64,000 nucleotides of DNA from Verrucomicrobiia bacterium DG1235 (GCA_000155695.1 DS990592.1:4291820-4355819), one strand, 5' to 3'; positions 55,299 to 64,000 are shown, counted from the first letter of the stretch. Notes: generated by a model not told the origin, from the letters alone. Numbers and translations are program-made.

Positions 55299-56546
55299 TT
55301 AAGGACGGCCTTTGCCGCGTGAACCTTTAGGAGGAGGCGGTCTTCTGCCTTTGTTTGGAGCTTTTTCTGCGAGAGCTTTGATAAGGTCGAAGGCATTTGA
55401 GTCGCAATGAATAAAGAAACCGGGCTTGGGTTCTATGATGTTAAAGCTGTCGATCTTCTCTACTTTTATTCCGTGAGATTCAAATAGGCTGTAAACTTCG
55501 TAGAGAGATTCAGTCGGGCTGCTTCTGTGCCATGGAGTCGACTTACCGTACTCAAAATCGGTATTGTGAGCAGTGTAGCTCATGAATACGATGGTGCCGT
55601 CAGTGTTTGCAGAGAACTCTAGGTTATGACCGCTGATTCGAATTTGAAGCCTATCCCTTGATTTGCAGTTTTGGGTAAGCGGATAGTAGTCGGAGCAGTC
55701 CATAACTCCTGAAAAATCGTCTGAGCGTGCTCGGATCCTGCGTATTTGGTCGTAGATCTCTTCTCGTTTGCTGTCTCGCGCTTTAGAGATCTTGAGATCA
55801 GATGATAGGTCCTGTTCGGGAAAAAGTCTCTCTAGAATGGCGGCAGCTGATAGTGCAATATTTTTGTTCAGTTCGGTTTCGATCTGATCGAAGACACTGG
55901 ATGACCTCCACTTTACTTTTATATTGCGGATCAAATATGTCCTAAATTCTGATTCTACTTTTTGTTCCCTTATATTATACAAAATCCCGTGGACTACTGT
56001 TTTAGTTCTTTTACCAACCAACTTGATAGGAGCGCTCAGATCCTCGTATACTGCAAGCTTGTCGAGGTCCAGGATCAAGGCATAGTCGTTGCTCTCTTGT
56101 TCTAGAGCGCTTTGTAGATTATATTGGTGGAGTATGAGTTGTGGATGGTATGATCCTCCCTTGAGAGTGGGCAACGACCTCGGGTCGAAGGTGTCGCTCT
56201 TTAAGCTTGCCTTTAGACCATGTTCTTCGAGCGCATTCGAAATAACCTCTCCAATTTGATGAAAAGAATCTATATTTATTTCTGATATTGTTTCTCCGAG
56301 TTCGGTGGCTTCTCTCATGTTGAGCATGGATCCCAGTCTTGGATAGTTGTATGTAAGTAAGCCTTTTTCTCTTGGGAAATTGAGAGTATATATAGATATA
56401 CTATTCATCCTCTCCCACGTGGTAGAGTCTATGGCATGCTTCTTGTTGGCCCATGCGAACCTAGCTTTCTTTTCCTTGCTGTGGGTAGAAGGTAGAAGGA
56501 GGAGTGCTGATAAGAATAGGAGGATTACTGAAGCGCCCTGATTTAC
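55299..56546 (-). pseudogene. Secreted protein gene, probably 5'-truncated by the IS3 insertion
   Basis: From the ATG at 56408 a 369-residue frame can be read (MNSISIYTLNFPREKG...), ending in a Pro/Lys/Gly/Arg-rich tail. The frame stays open for another ~135 bases upstream and encodes a convincing signal peptide, SVILLFLSALLLLPSTHS, followed by KEKKARFAWANKKHA. This stretch has no ATG, GTG or TTG and stops at the IS3 end. The original start was therefore probably lost to, or separated by, the insertion. A good ribosome-binding sequence (GGGAGAGG) precedes the ATG at 56408, so a cytoplasmic N-truncated product is possible. No family was recognised. The whole gene is AT-rich relative to its surroundings. 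Confidence 0.7.
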
Positions 56547-56613
56547 TGGGACACAGGATTCTTATTTGTTAGGTATGTTAGTTGGGTTTTGGTTTGGTAT
56601 GTTGGTGGATCTA

Positions 56614-57531
56614 TCAGTTTGTTTGATCCTGGTAAAGGTATCTTTCCTTGCTTTGCCCCCCATGGGGGGCAAAAAAATCTCGCTCGAATTGGATCGGGTT
56701 CTTGTATCCAATCGATGAATGCTTCCTGAAGCGGTTATAGAACATTTCGATATAGAGGAATACATGCCGTCTTAGCTCGGCCTCGTCCAGGAAGATACGC
56801 TCGCGGACGCTGCCGCTCTTGAAGCGGCCGTAGAAGGACTCCTTAGCCGCATTGTCGTAGCAGTTCCCCTTCGCGCTCATGCTCGAGTTCATGTCCAGAG
56901 CGAAGAGATAGTTCTGGTAGGCGTAGCTAGCGTACGTGCTGCCGCGATCGCTGTGATGGATTATTCCGGACGCCTTGGAGCCGCGTGTCGCTACGGCCGC
57001 TTTGAGAGCTTCAAGGATCAATGCGGTGTCGTTGCTCGGGGAAACGCTCCACCCCAGGATGCGGCGACTATGCAGGTCCATTACGGTAGCTAGATACATC
57101 CACTGTAGGCCCACCCGAAGATAAGTGGTGTCCGCCACCCAGGCCTCGTCGCAGCGACGGGTTTGGCCAAGCGCCTTGAGCAGGTTGGGGCTGTAGCCGA
57201 AGTCGTGGGCGCTGTCTGTGCCCTGGGGCTTGTATCCCTTCGATTGCCTGCCGGATATCTGCAGTTCGTTCATCAGTCGAAGCGTTCGGTCCCGCCCGCA
57301 GTTGACCCCGTCTTCGAGCAAATGTCGATGGACTGGGCGGTGCCCGTAGTCCCCAACAGCCTGATCGTGCACCTCGAGGATCTTCTCCTTGAGCGACTCG
57401 TCTTCGCTCTGGCGAAAGCTAGGTTCGGATCTCTCCCGGCGATAGTAGCCGCTTGTGGATACGCCAAGGGTCTCGCACATCTCGACCACATCGTAGAGGC
57501 TTCGGTGCTTTCCAATGAACTCGAACTTCAT
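56614..57531 (-). CDS. IS3-family transposase OrfB (integrase core)
   Basis: A 305-residue DDE integrase. The HTH_21-like N-terminal part has EKILEVHDQAVGDYGHRPVHRHLL. The rve core has the catalytic residues Asp (EAWVADTTYLRVG), Asp (IIHHSDRGSTYAS) and Glu (NAAKESFYGRFKS). The C terminus reads YIEMFYNRFRKHSSIGYKNPIQFE as expected. Its ATG overlaps the orfA stop (ATGA), and its frame is also open back to the A8 run at 57560-57567, so it can be made alone or as an OrfAB fusion by -1 frameshifting. Intact. Confidence 0.93.
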   Translation of the reverse strand: MKFEFIGKHRSLYDVVEMCETLGVSTSGYYRRERSEPSFRQSEDESLKEKILEVHDQAVGDYGHRPVHRHLLEDGVNCGRDRTLRLMNELQISGRQSKGYKPQGTDSAHDFGYSPNLLKALGQTRRCDEAWVADTTYLRVGLQWMYLATVMDLHSRRILGWSVSPSNDTALILEALKAAVATRGSKASGIIHHSDRGSTYASYAYQNYLFALDMNSSMSAKGNCYDNAAKESFYGRFKSGSVRERIFLDEAELRRHVFLYIEMFYNRFRKHSSIGYKNPIQFERDFFAPHGGQSKERYLYQDQTN

Positions 57532-57824
57532 ATCTCGTCCTTGGAAAAGTAGCTCACCGTTTTTTTTAGAATCTCGTTCACCCGCTCAGCCTTGCGCAAC
57601 TGCTTGCGCAGGCTGTCCAGCTCGGCGGCCATCTCCTTGGGGCTGGCTTGCCCCAAAGCTGCAGCTTCCTGCGAATGGCTTTCGAGGTGGGCGTCGCGCC
57701 ACTTGTAGAGCTGAGCAGGGCTGGCACCCAGCTTCTTAGATACGTCCGAGACGCTCATCCCGTCGATAATTATCAGCCTAGCGGCTTCCTTCTTGAACTC
57801 TTCGCTGTAGCGGGGTTTCCTCAT
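57528..57824 (-). CDS. IS3-family transposase OrfA (helix-turn-helix)
   Basis: A 98-residue DNA-binding subunit. MRKPRYSEEFKKEAARLIIIDGMSVSDVSKKLGASPAQLYKWRDAH is the usual Tnp_1 helix-turn-helix. A leucine-zipper-like helix (EMAAELDSLRKQLRKAERVNEILKKTVSYF) mediates multimerisation in the family. The ATG at 57824 gives the standard N terminus; an upstream GTG would add 12 residues. It ends with ATGA overlapping orfB. Confidence 0.92.
   Translation of the reverse strand: MRKPRYSEEFKKEAARLIIIDGMSVSDVSKKLGASPAQLYKWRDAHLESHSQEAAALGQASPKEMAAELDSLRKQLRKAERVNEILKKTVSYFSKDEI
57560..57567 (-). promoter_or_regulatory. A8 slippery run for -1 programmed frameshifting
   Basis: Eight consecutive As on the minus strand (CTAAAAAAAACGG), 29 bases before the orfA stop. 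The orfB frame is open from here to its ATG, so a -1 slip yields OrfAB. Confidence 0.6.
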
Positions 57825-58137
57825 TTTTCGATTCTCCTTAGTTGAGAATCTCGTGTCCACTTTTCCCAGTGCGCATCATACTTTAAGGAAGTGGTTTTTC
57901 TTCATCTAGAGTAGGAACGGAGTTCTCAATCGGAATAGTGTTGGAGAGTGATTTTTGAGAAGTAAGACAATTGTTCGTGGGCGATCGGTTATTTGGGAGG
58001 CTTCTACTCGCGATAACTGACTTAATTAATGAAAAGTAGCATATGATGCTGTTAGTCGAGTTAGTGGATCATTTGGATTTTGATGTATTGTTTTCAGGAC
58101 GAGAAGAGGTGAGAATAGGGAAGAGGCGAGAATAGAG

Positions 58138-59124
58138 TCAGCTCTTAAAACTTGACTTTAGGGTTTCCAAAATTCTTTCGGCTTCAGCCCCCTTGTTTTC
58201 TCTGAGTCGTCGAAGGCCTCTGCTTACTCCTGCTTCGGTTCCCATGTTGATGCGTTCGCTGATCCAGCGGGACTGGCAGTGGAAACGCTGCCGCAGGAAG
58301 GCGCAGACGGCGACTTTCCAGTCGGCTGACTTCGGGTCGGAATCGATTTCTTCTTCTCCCTTTTTCAACGCCTCCAAGCAGCTCGCTAGGGCTTTCTTCC
58401 AAAGCTGCTCTTTTGCTTCCTTGCCGGCGTCTCCGTCTATGATCCTTTGGGCTGTCTCGACCTTTTTGTCTTCTAGCAGTGAATCCTTGAACTCCTCGCT
58501 GCCGTGAGCCCAGCCCTTGCTCATCCGGTCGAAGTAGAGGCTCTTCTGCCTTGGCTCGTCCACACTGAGCCAGGCGAGATACTCCATGTACTTCTTTCGC
58601 CCAACAGGTCCGTCCCTCAGTCCGCCGCACGTGTCGAGCATTGTCGAAAACTCCAAGAAGGGAGGCCTGCCTTTCTTGCCTTGAACGAGCCAGTGCAGGC
58701 TGGAATAGCGATAGCTGCCGATGGAGTTGGCGGACAAGATATTGGCTCTCACCGGATTGAGATGGATGTAGTGGCAAAGCCAAGCCAATCGCTGCGCGCC
58801 CTCGACCACAATGCTCTTGAACCGTCCCTGGAAGATGTGGCCGTTCTCCTTTCTGTAGCGATTGAAGCGCATGGCATATGTGCTCTGCAGCCATCCCATG
58901 CCTTTGCTCAGGTTTCCCTCCGGCGTCTCGAGGGCGAGGTGGAAGTGGTTCCCCATGAGGCAGTACGCATGCAGGATCCATCGATGTTCTTCGCAGGACT
59001 CGAAGAGGGCCTTCTCGAACGACTTCTTCGCTCCGTCGTCCTGGAATACCCGCTCGCGGTAGTTTCCGCGATTGATCACGTGATACATCGCCCCTGGGAA
59101 TTCGAATCGCAGTGGTCTGGCCAT
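58138..59124 (-). CDS. REP-associated tyrosine transposase (Y1/TnpA_REP family)
   Basis: A 328-residue RAYT. N-terminal MARPLRFEFPGAMYHVINRGNYRERVFQDD leads to the Y1 HUH core: LHAYCLMGNHFHLALETPEGNLSKGM (HFH metal ligands), YRKENGHIFQGRFKSIVVEG and WLCHYIHLNPVRANI; the catalytic tyrosine is probably in SSYR/YHIH-type helices after the HUH motif. The ~120-residue C-terminal extension ends RGLRRLRENKGAEAERILETL, resembling a helix-turn-helix (DnaA- or MarR-like) seen in long RAYTs. The start at 59124 is favoured; a TTG at 59145 would begin inside the flanking repeat. Usually single-copy and non-autonomous for itself, mobilising REP hairpins. Confidence 0.9.
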   Translation of the reverse strand: MARPLRFEFPGAMYHVINRGNYRERVFQDDGAKKSFEKALFESCEEHRWILHAYCLMGNHFHLALETPEGNLSKGMGWLQSTYAMRFNRYRKENGHIFQGRFKSIVVEGAQRLAWLCHYIHLNPVRANILSANSIGSYRYSSLHWLVQGKKGRPPFLEFSTMLDTCGGLRDGPVGRKKYMEYLAWLSVDEPRQKSLYFDRMSKGWAHGSEEFKDSLLEDKKVETAQRIIDGDAGKEAKEQLWKKALASCLEALKKGEEEIDSDPKSADWKVAVCAFLRQRFHCQSRWISERINMGTEAGVSRGLRRLRENKGAEAERILETLKSSFKS

Positions 59125-59257
59125 GTAGGGCAGGGGACCCGGCAAGAAGTGTTAAGTCAAGAATTAAGAGCTGACCCTTTTGCATCTACCCATGTAGGGC
59201 AGGGGACCCGGCAAGAAGTGTTAAGTCGAGAATTAAGAGCTGACCATATTGCATCTG
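59121..59257. repeat. Two tandem 69-bp repeats at the RAYT 5' end
   Basis: Units at 59121-59188 and 59190-59257 both run from CCATGTAGGGCAGGGGACCC through GTTAAGTC and TTAAGAGCTGACC to TTGCATCT, with few differences. The first contains the transposase start codon; the second carries the same ATG with no gene behind it. Confidence 0.9.
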
Positions 59258-59264
59258 CCGCTCG

Positions 59265-61727
59265 CTATAGGGTTTCTCGGAATTTCGGGGGGATGAGTTC
59301 GAGGGCGAGGGTTTTGAGTTCTTGGTTGGGGAAGGGGATTTCGAGGGCTTTGCTGAGGGCTAGGAGGCGTGAGATGGCGACTGGCGTGAGGGTGCGGAGG
59401 GTGTCGGCGTCGAGGGTCTCGAAGCAGCTGTTTGTTTGGTCTCGGGCGAGCTCGATGCGTTTGGCCTGAATCAATAGTACGCTGATGCTGATGCGTCGGT
59501 GGGCGGGGAGGTTGCGGGCGGAGCGGCGAGAGAGGGTGGGGATCAGGTCTTCGAGCGATTGTTCGAATGCGGCCTGGTCGCCTAGGGCTAGGTCGATGTT
59601 GGCGATTGCCGCTTTGGCGTGAACACTTCGGGGAAAAGCGAGTAGGGCTTCTCGTATGGAGCGCATCGCGGGGATGCGTCCTTTTTCCACCAATACATCG
59701 GCTAGGCGGCTGAGAGCTACCTCGGTCTCTTCATCATTGGCCACGGCGAATGGGTGGAGGGTGAGTCCTCTGAACGCTTTCTCTTGGGAAACCGAGTAGT
59801 TCATTGGCCGTATCCAGTTTGGAATACTGAAACGTTTGAGGGAAACTGAGAAGGCTTCGCTGGGCGGGGGCTGGTCGCGAGGTATGCCTCTTCCCATGCG
59901 GGCGAAGTGATCCATCATGGGATCCCAGAGCGGCAAGGCGATGTGGGTGATTCCGCTCGATTCGGCCAAGATGGTAAGCTCTCTCGATGAGCTGGAGCTG
60001 GCGAGGCGAACGGCGGTGGCGAATCCCGCTTCGTTTTCTCCGTCGTTTGAAATGACCACGTCAAACCCTCCGTAGAAGGCGGCTGCGCCTGAGAAAAGCG
60101 GGGCGGAAAACAAGACGGGCGGTTCCGAGCTGGCGCGCTTGTTTAGCCAATACGAGAAGTCGCGGGCGATCAAAGCGCGGGTTTCCATTTCGGAAAGATC
60201 GTCCGCCGCGTCTCCTTTGATAGCCTCTGGAAATCCTACGAATAGACCTGGCAGGAGGAGCAGCACCGGCAAAAACGCTTTCGCTCGGGATGCGAAGTCG
60301 TTGGCGACTGTTTCCGCGAAAAGCAAGGTCAAGGTCGCGAGGGCCAGCACGTCGAAGAGATTCCACCAGCGGAGCTGCAGGCAGGCGAGGATGAGGGCGG
60401 CGATCGCTGGGATGGCGATCAAGGCAAGGCGGGCGCGGCCTTCGGGCGCGGTTTTACCCAAGAAAAAGCGGGTGGCCACTAAGCCGATGAGGCCGCAGGG
60501 CAGCAGGAGAGCGAATTTCGGACCGATGTCTACGCTGTTGAGCCAGGCGCTGAGGCTGAGCTCTGAGCCGCCGTTGGGGTGGTTGGCTAGTTCGCGGGCG
60601 TAGGAATCGGAGGCGAGCAGCGAGCCGGACTCGGTCAGAGCTCCTACAACCGGCCAAGATGCGATCGCCAATCCAGCGGCTGCTAGGAGAGCGACCGAGC
60701 GCCAATTGAAGCCGCGGCGTCCTTGGCGAAAGCAGGTTCCCGCCGCGAGCGCGGTTTCGCCCATTCCCCACCAGATAAGGGCGTGAAGCGGGTTTATGGC
60801 GTCGAGTGACCCGCTCAGGTGGTTGGGAGCGAATTCGAAGAGACTGGCGGCGAGCGTGGTTGTCGCTCCGGTCAGAGCCCAGGCCCGCCAGTGGGAAGGG
60901 GCTGCTGAGGTCTTTTGATCGGCTCCGCGGCTGCGGACTAATTCGTAGCAGACCGCTCCGAGAAAGGTTGCGAGGAGAAGGGGGGCTTGGCTGGTGGCGT
61001 CGTTCCAAAGCGCAAGTCCGCCGAGGATACCGGCCGCGATGAAGTGGGCGCGGCGGCGGGTTCCGGTTTTTTCCGGAGAGGCGAGCAATGGCAAGATACT
61101 GCCCAAGGCGAGGAGCCAAGCGAGCGAATGCGGGTCCGGGGCGCCTGGCTGGAAGTTGGCAGAGAGCGGGAAGATGCAGATGCCTCCGAGGGTGAAGCCC
61201 ATGGCGGCGAAGGAGCCGATGTAGCGTGCGCTGTAGACGGCCCCGAATACGAGCAGCAAGGCGAGGAGAATGGGGTCGGCGAAGAGGGTGCCGCGCTCGA
61301 TGGCAAAGCCGAGCGGCTCGTCGTGAATGGTGGCATAGAGCCAGCCGACGGAAATGAGCCACCAGCGATAGGGGGCGGTGCGCGAGATGTCGCGGCCATC
61401 GGGCGCGGCGTCGTAGTCGATGTGGCGGAGGCGCCAGACGCCTTGCTCGACGGATTGCTGGGCTTCCATTATCCACGCAAGGCTCGGGCTGTGGTGTCCG
61501 GGGGTGATGAGTCTGCGTTGTCCCATTTCGTAGCCGGTGGGGCTGTTGGCGTCGCGTTTCGGGGCGTCGACCGACCAGGTAGGCGAGTCAGTGATGGCTT
61601 CGACGCGCTCGATGCGGCGGTCGGTGGTCAGCCAAAGGAGGGCTAAGGCGGCGATGAGCAGGATCCACCAAGTGTGGGATGCGAGCGAGGCGGTGGGGCG
61701 GGCGGAATCTGATAGGGAAGAAGGCAT
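59265..61727 (-). CDS. Large polytopic membrane protein, GT-C/STT3-like
   Basis: An 820-residue protein with about 12 hydrophobic helices (25-500) and a soluble C-terminal ~300 residues. The first periplasmic loop WRLRHIDYDAAPDGRDISRTAPYRWWLISVGWLY has the Asp-rich pattern of oligosaccharyltransferase STT3/PglB and related GT-C enzymes, whose catalytic acidic residues sit there. SANFQPGAPDPHSLAW gives a second acidic loop. The C-terminal part is helical and TPR-like (VALSRLADVLVEKGRIPAMRSIREALLAFPRSVHAKAAIANIDLALGD). A lipid-linked sugar transferase is plausible; an oligosaccharyltransferase cannot be distinguished from an ArnT-like enzyme. It diverges from the FG-GAP protein gene. Confidence 0.75.
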   Translation of the reverse strand: MPSSLSDSARPTASLASHTWWILLIAALALLWLTTDRRIERVEAITDSPTWSVDAPKRDANSPTGYEMGQRRLITPGHHSPSLAWIMEAQQSVEQGVWRLRHIDYDAAPDGRDISRTAPYRWWLISVGWLYATIHDEPLGFAIERGTLFADPILLALLLVFGAVYSARYIGSFAAMGFTLGGICIFPLSANFQPGAPDPHSLAWLLALGSILPLLASPEKTGTRRRAHFIAAGILGGLALWNDATSQAPLLLATFLGAVCYELVRSRGADQKTSAAPSHWRAWALTGATTTLAASLFEFAPNHLSGSLDAINPLHALIWWGMGETALAAGTCFRQGRRGFNWRSVALLAAAGLAIASWPVVGALTESGSLLASDSYARELANHPNGGSELSLSAWLNSVDIGPKFALLLPCGLIGLVATRFFLGKTAPEGRARLALIAIPAIAALILACLQLRWWNLFDVLALATLTLLFAETVANDFASRAKAFLPVLLLLPGLFVGFPEAIKGDAADDLSEMETRALIARDFSYWLNKRASSEPPVLFSAPLFSGAAAFYGGFDVVISNDGENEAGFATAVRLASSSSSRELTILAESSGITHIALPLWDPMMDHFARMGRGIPRDQPPPSEAFSVSLKRFSIPNWIRPMNYSVSQEKAFRGLTLHPFAVANDEETEVALSRLADVLVEKGRIPAMRSIREALLAFPRSVHAKAAIANIDLALGDQAAFEQSLEDLIPTLSRRSARNLPAHRRISISVLLIQAKRIELARDQTNSCFETLDADTLRTLTPVAISRLLALSKALEIPFPNQELKTLALELIPPKFRETL

Positions 61728-61827
61728 GGGCGCGGTTTGCTTTCGGGAGAGTCGTTAGCGTGATGGGGGCGACGCGCATTCCACTTGACTCGGCTATGGG
61801 CAGCGGGTGCTCATAGGTCATTTCAAA

Positions 61828-64000
61828 ATGGAAATGATGAGACTGCCCCTCGCCGCTGGAAATGCGAGCAAGAATGCGCTTGGCAATTTCAAATTGTTGC
61901 TGCCGATCTTTTTGCTGTTGTGCGTTTTAACCGCTCCCGGCCGGTCGGAGGTAAGCTTCGAGTCAGTGCCGTTCGCTCCTCGTTCGAAAGCAAGCGGTTC
62001 GACGCTTTTCACTGAGCTCCCCGAAGGGAGTACTGGGATTTCAACTACTAATCGATATGATGACCCGCGAATGTGGGGCGAGCGCTATCGGGTGTATCAA
62101 CTCGGCAGTATCGGGACCGGGGTGGCGGTCGGCGACTACGATGGCGACGGTCGGCCGGATATCTTTGTGGTCAGTAAGATCGAGTCTGGGCGACTCTTCC
62201 GCAATCTAGGCGATTGGCGCTTCGAAGATGTGACGGAAGCGGCGGGGGTGCAGGACGTCAGCGGCGAGTGGAAGCAGGGAGCGTCGTTTGTCGATGTGAA
62301 TAATGACGGGTTGCTCGATCTGTATGTGTGTCGGCTTGGGGTGGCGAATCAGTTATTTATCAATCAGGGTGATGGGACTTTTAGGGACGAAGCGGAGGAG
62401 CGCGGGCTGGCGCTGGTGGAGGGGTCCGGCATGGGCTGTTTTGCCGACTACGATCGCGATGGTTGGCTGGATGTCTACATTCAGACGAATCTTATGGACG
62501 ACAGCCGCGGGGACGGGCAGCCCGACTACCTGTTTCGCAACGAAGGTGATGGGTATTTTCGCGATGTGAGCGAGGCGGCGGGGATAAGCTCGCGGCCGAC
62601 GCGGTGTCACTCCGCGACCTGGTGGGATCAGAATGAGGACGGCTGGCTGGACCTTTACGTTGCCAACGATTTTTCGCCGCCGGATTTTTTGTATCGGAAT
62701 AATGGAGACGGAACGTTTACCAATGTGATTGATCAGGCGTTGCCGCATACGACCTATTCTTCGATGGGGGCGGATTTGGGGGATGTCGATAACGATGGAG
62801 ATATCGATTTCTTCGTTGCGGACATGGCGGGCAGCACGCACGAGCTCGAGCAACGCGGTCAAGCGGAGTCGAGGGCCGTTGGCCATGACGGAAAAAATGA
62901 GAAAGTGGATACGGCGATTCAGATTCTCGACAACGCCTTGTATTTGAATACGGGTACGGATAGAAGTTTAGAAGCGGCCAATTTGGTGGGGCTTAGGGGT
63001 ACGGATTGGACTTGGTCGCCTCGCTTCGAGGACTTTGACCAGGACGGGCGCTTGGACCTGTTCGTTACGAACGGCATGGATAACGAGCAGAACAACGTCG
63101 ACCTGATGAGGAAGCGTCTCTCGGCTACGAGTATGAACGCTCGCCGGGCGATCGCGAAGTTGGCTCCCGTTTGGAAGCAGGCTAATCTCGCTTACGCCAA
63201 TCGGGGCGAATTGCGGTTCGAGGAAGTCGGCGAGAAATGGGGGCTCGACAAGTTTGGGGTGAGCTTTGGATCGGCGACGGGAGACTTCGATGGCGATGGC
63301 GATCTCGATATCGTTTTCACGAATTTTGAGGAAGGCCCGACAGTTCTGAGAAACGACAGCCAGAGCGGCAATGCCGTGATCGTTGAGCTGCGGGGGGTGG
63401 TCTCGAATCGCTATGGGTTGGGAGCTCGCGTGGAAGCCACCACGAATTCGGGCACACAGGTAAGGCAATTGATCTCGGCGCGCGGCTACCTCTCGACCAG
63501 TGAGCCGGTGGTGCATTTCGGGGTTGGCGAGGAAATGGTGATCGAGCGCTTGAAGGTCATATGGCCTAGCGGGCACGAGCAGGTGTTTGAGGACCTGGAT
63601 ACAGGGCATCGCTATACGATCACCGAGCCTGAAGCGTGGAGCGTGGATGAGTCAGGAGAGAGCGCTTCGATATCGGCTCGGTTTGAGGAGGTGTCCGCAT
63701 CGTTTGGGGTTGAGATTCTGCAGTCCGAGGAAGAGCGCGAGGGCACGGTGGTTCAGCCTTTGCTGCCGCGACGGTTTAATCGCCGCGGTCCCGGACTGGC
63801 GGTGGGAGATCTTGATGGCGATGGTATCGATGAGATCGTAATCGGGGCGACGGCGCTCGATGGGGCGAAGGTATTGCGTCGCCAAGGCGGTCGTTATGAA
63901 ATTCTGGATACAGGGTCACTAGGAGAAAAGCCGTTCATCAGCGACGGACCGCCGCTGATTCTCGACGCCAATGGCGATGGAGCCAACGACGTGCTTTTGA
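61828..64000 (+). CDS. FG-GAP/VCBS repeat protein with ASPIC-UnbV domain (CRTAC1-like), 3' end cut by window
   Basis: At least 724 residues, open to the right edge. A hydrophobic signal (LLLPIFLLLCVLTAPG) is followed by repeated FG-GAP/VCBS calcium-loop units: VGDYDGDGRPDIFV, VDVNNDGLLDLYV, ADYDRDGWLDVYI, DQNEDGWLDLYV, GDVDNDGDIDFFV, EDFDQDGRLDLFV and GDFDGDGDLDIVF, a predicted beta-propeller. An ASPIC/UnbV domain (about 505-590) follows: NRYGLGARVEATTNSG, PVVHFGVGEEMVIERLKVIWPSG, HRYTITEPE. A second propeller then begins (GLAVGDLDGDGIDEIVIG). Exported, probably surface or extracellular carbohydrate-binding. The pseudogene at 22.9 kb is a broken relative. The ATG at 61828 is one of three clustered start candidates. 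Confidence 0.88.
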   Translation, partial: MEMMRLPLAAGNASKNALGNFKLLLPIFLLLCVLTAPGRSEVSFESVPFAPRSKASGSTLFTELPEGSTGISTTNRYDDPRMWGERYRVYQLGSIGTGVAVGDYDGDGRPDIFVVSKIESGRLFRNLGDWRFEDVTEAAGVQDVSGEWKQGASFVDVNNDGLLDLYVCRLGVANQLFINQGDGTFRDEAEERGLALVEGSGMGCFADYDRDGWLDVYIQTNLMDDSRGDGQPDYLFRNEGDGYFRDVSEAAGISSRPTRCHSATWWDQNEDGWLDLYVANDFSPPDFLYRNNGDGTFTNVIDQALPHTTYSSMGADLGDVDNDGDIDFFVADMAGSTHELEQRGQAESRAVGHDGKNEKVDTAIQILDNALYLNTGTDRSLEAANLVGLRGTDWTWSPRFEDFDQDGRLDLFVTNGMDNEQNNVDLMRKRLSATSMNARRAIAKLAPVWKQANLAYANRGELRFEEVGEKWGLDKFGVSFGSATGDFDGDGDLDIVFTNFEEGPTVLRNDSQSGNAVIVELRGVVSNRYGLGARVEATTNSGTQVRQLISARGYLSTSEPVVHFGVGEEMVIERLKVIWPSGHEQVFEDLDTGHRYTITEPEAWSVDESGESASISARFEEVSASFGVEILQSEEEREGTVVQPLLPRRFNRRGPGLAVGDLDGDGIDEIVIGATALDGAKVLRRQGGRYEILDTGSLGEKPFISDGPPLILDANGDGANDVLL

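Larger units (their letters stand above)
56548..57859 (-). mobile_element. IS3-family insertion sequence
   Basis: About 1.31 kb. The ends read GGGACACAGGATTCT (56548-56562) and, complemented, TGGACACGAGATTCT (57859-57845), 12 of 15 matching. It contains overlapping orfA and orfB typical of IS3. A clear target duplication was not found. Confidence 0.82.
58134..59257 (-). mobile_element. RAYT unit: REP-associated transposase with flanking inverted repeats
   Basis: GTCAGCTCTTAAAACTTGAC at the 3' end of the gene (from 58135) faces the inverted match GTCAAGAATTAAGAGCTGAC (59156-59175), with a second copy one 69-bp period further out. The left repeat supplies the last codons of the transposase. 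Confidence 0.75.

Overview
The window looks like part of a Verrucomicrobiota chromosome, most likely class Opitutae (Pelagicoccus- or Opitutus-like). The pointers are a VPDSG-CTERM surface protein, a SusD-less TonB-dependent receptor with an ELSPFTV TonB-box region, Gfo/Idh/MocA oxidoreductases next to a sugar-phosphate-isomerase-like protein, a DUF3656-type long U32 protein, FG-GAP/ASPIC-UnbV proteins, and large secreted proteins with Ig-like modules. Taxonomy is inferred from family content only; there is no rRNA gene here.

1-18 kb is ordinary chromosome, mostly minus strand. It holds a SprA-related putative metalloprotease, a LysR regulator (OxyR-like but without the redox cysteines) with a large palindrome over its start codon, a three-gene sugar oxidation/isomerisation cluster, a run from a BON-domain protein through a transglutaminase, glycerate kinase and DUF2062 protein to a NamZ muramidase, a SpoU-type rRNA methyltransferase with a SAM methyltransferase, a GNAT/CPBP pair, a coiled-coil lipoprotein and a modABC molybdate transporter.

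19-31 kb is a carbohydrate locus. It has a TonB-dependent receptor, a GPH-type sugar symporter, a GH130 enzyme closely resembling 4-O-beta-D-mannosyl-D-glucose phosphorylase, a cellobiose/mannobiose 2-epimerase, a divergent XylR-like regulator and a KDPG aldolase. The epimerase and phosphorylase together form the known mannobiose pathway: mannobiose to mannosylglucose, then to mannose-1-phosphate plus glucose. The symporter carries an exact 65+65-residue tandem repeat inserted between its 5th and 6th membrane helices. Beside the receptor lies a decayed FG-GAP/ASPIC-UnbV gene with two internal stops and a frameshift.

31-48 kb holds secreted and envelope genes: an Ig-like secreted protein, a U32/RlhA-like protein containing low-complexity repeat insertions, a VPDSG-CTERM protein, a 1951-residue subtilase with about seven Ig-like domains, an osmoregulated periplasmic glucan operon (opgG, an extra 190-residue protein, opgH) and a class D beta-lactamase.

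48.6-59.3 kb is a patchwork accessory zone. It contains a tRNA with anticodon CAT whose 3' end and downstream hairpin are partly duplicated, an azoreductase/TetR pair with matching promoter motifs, an IS1182-type element beside an inverted fragment of a related element, an IS3-type element that appears to have cut the 5' end off a secreted-protein gene, and a REP-associated (RAYT) transposase flanked by inverted and tandem repeats. 59.3-64 kb holds a large GT-C-like membrane protein divergent from an intact FG-GAP/ASPIC-UnbV protein that runs off the right edge.
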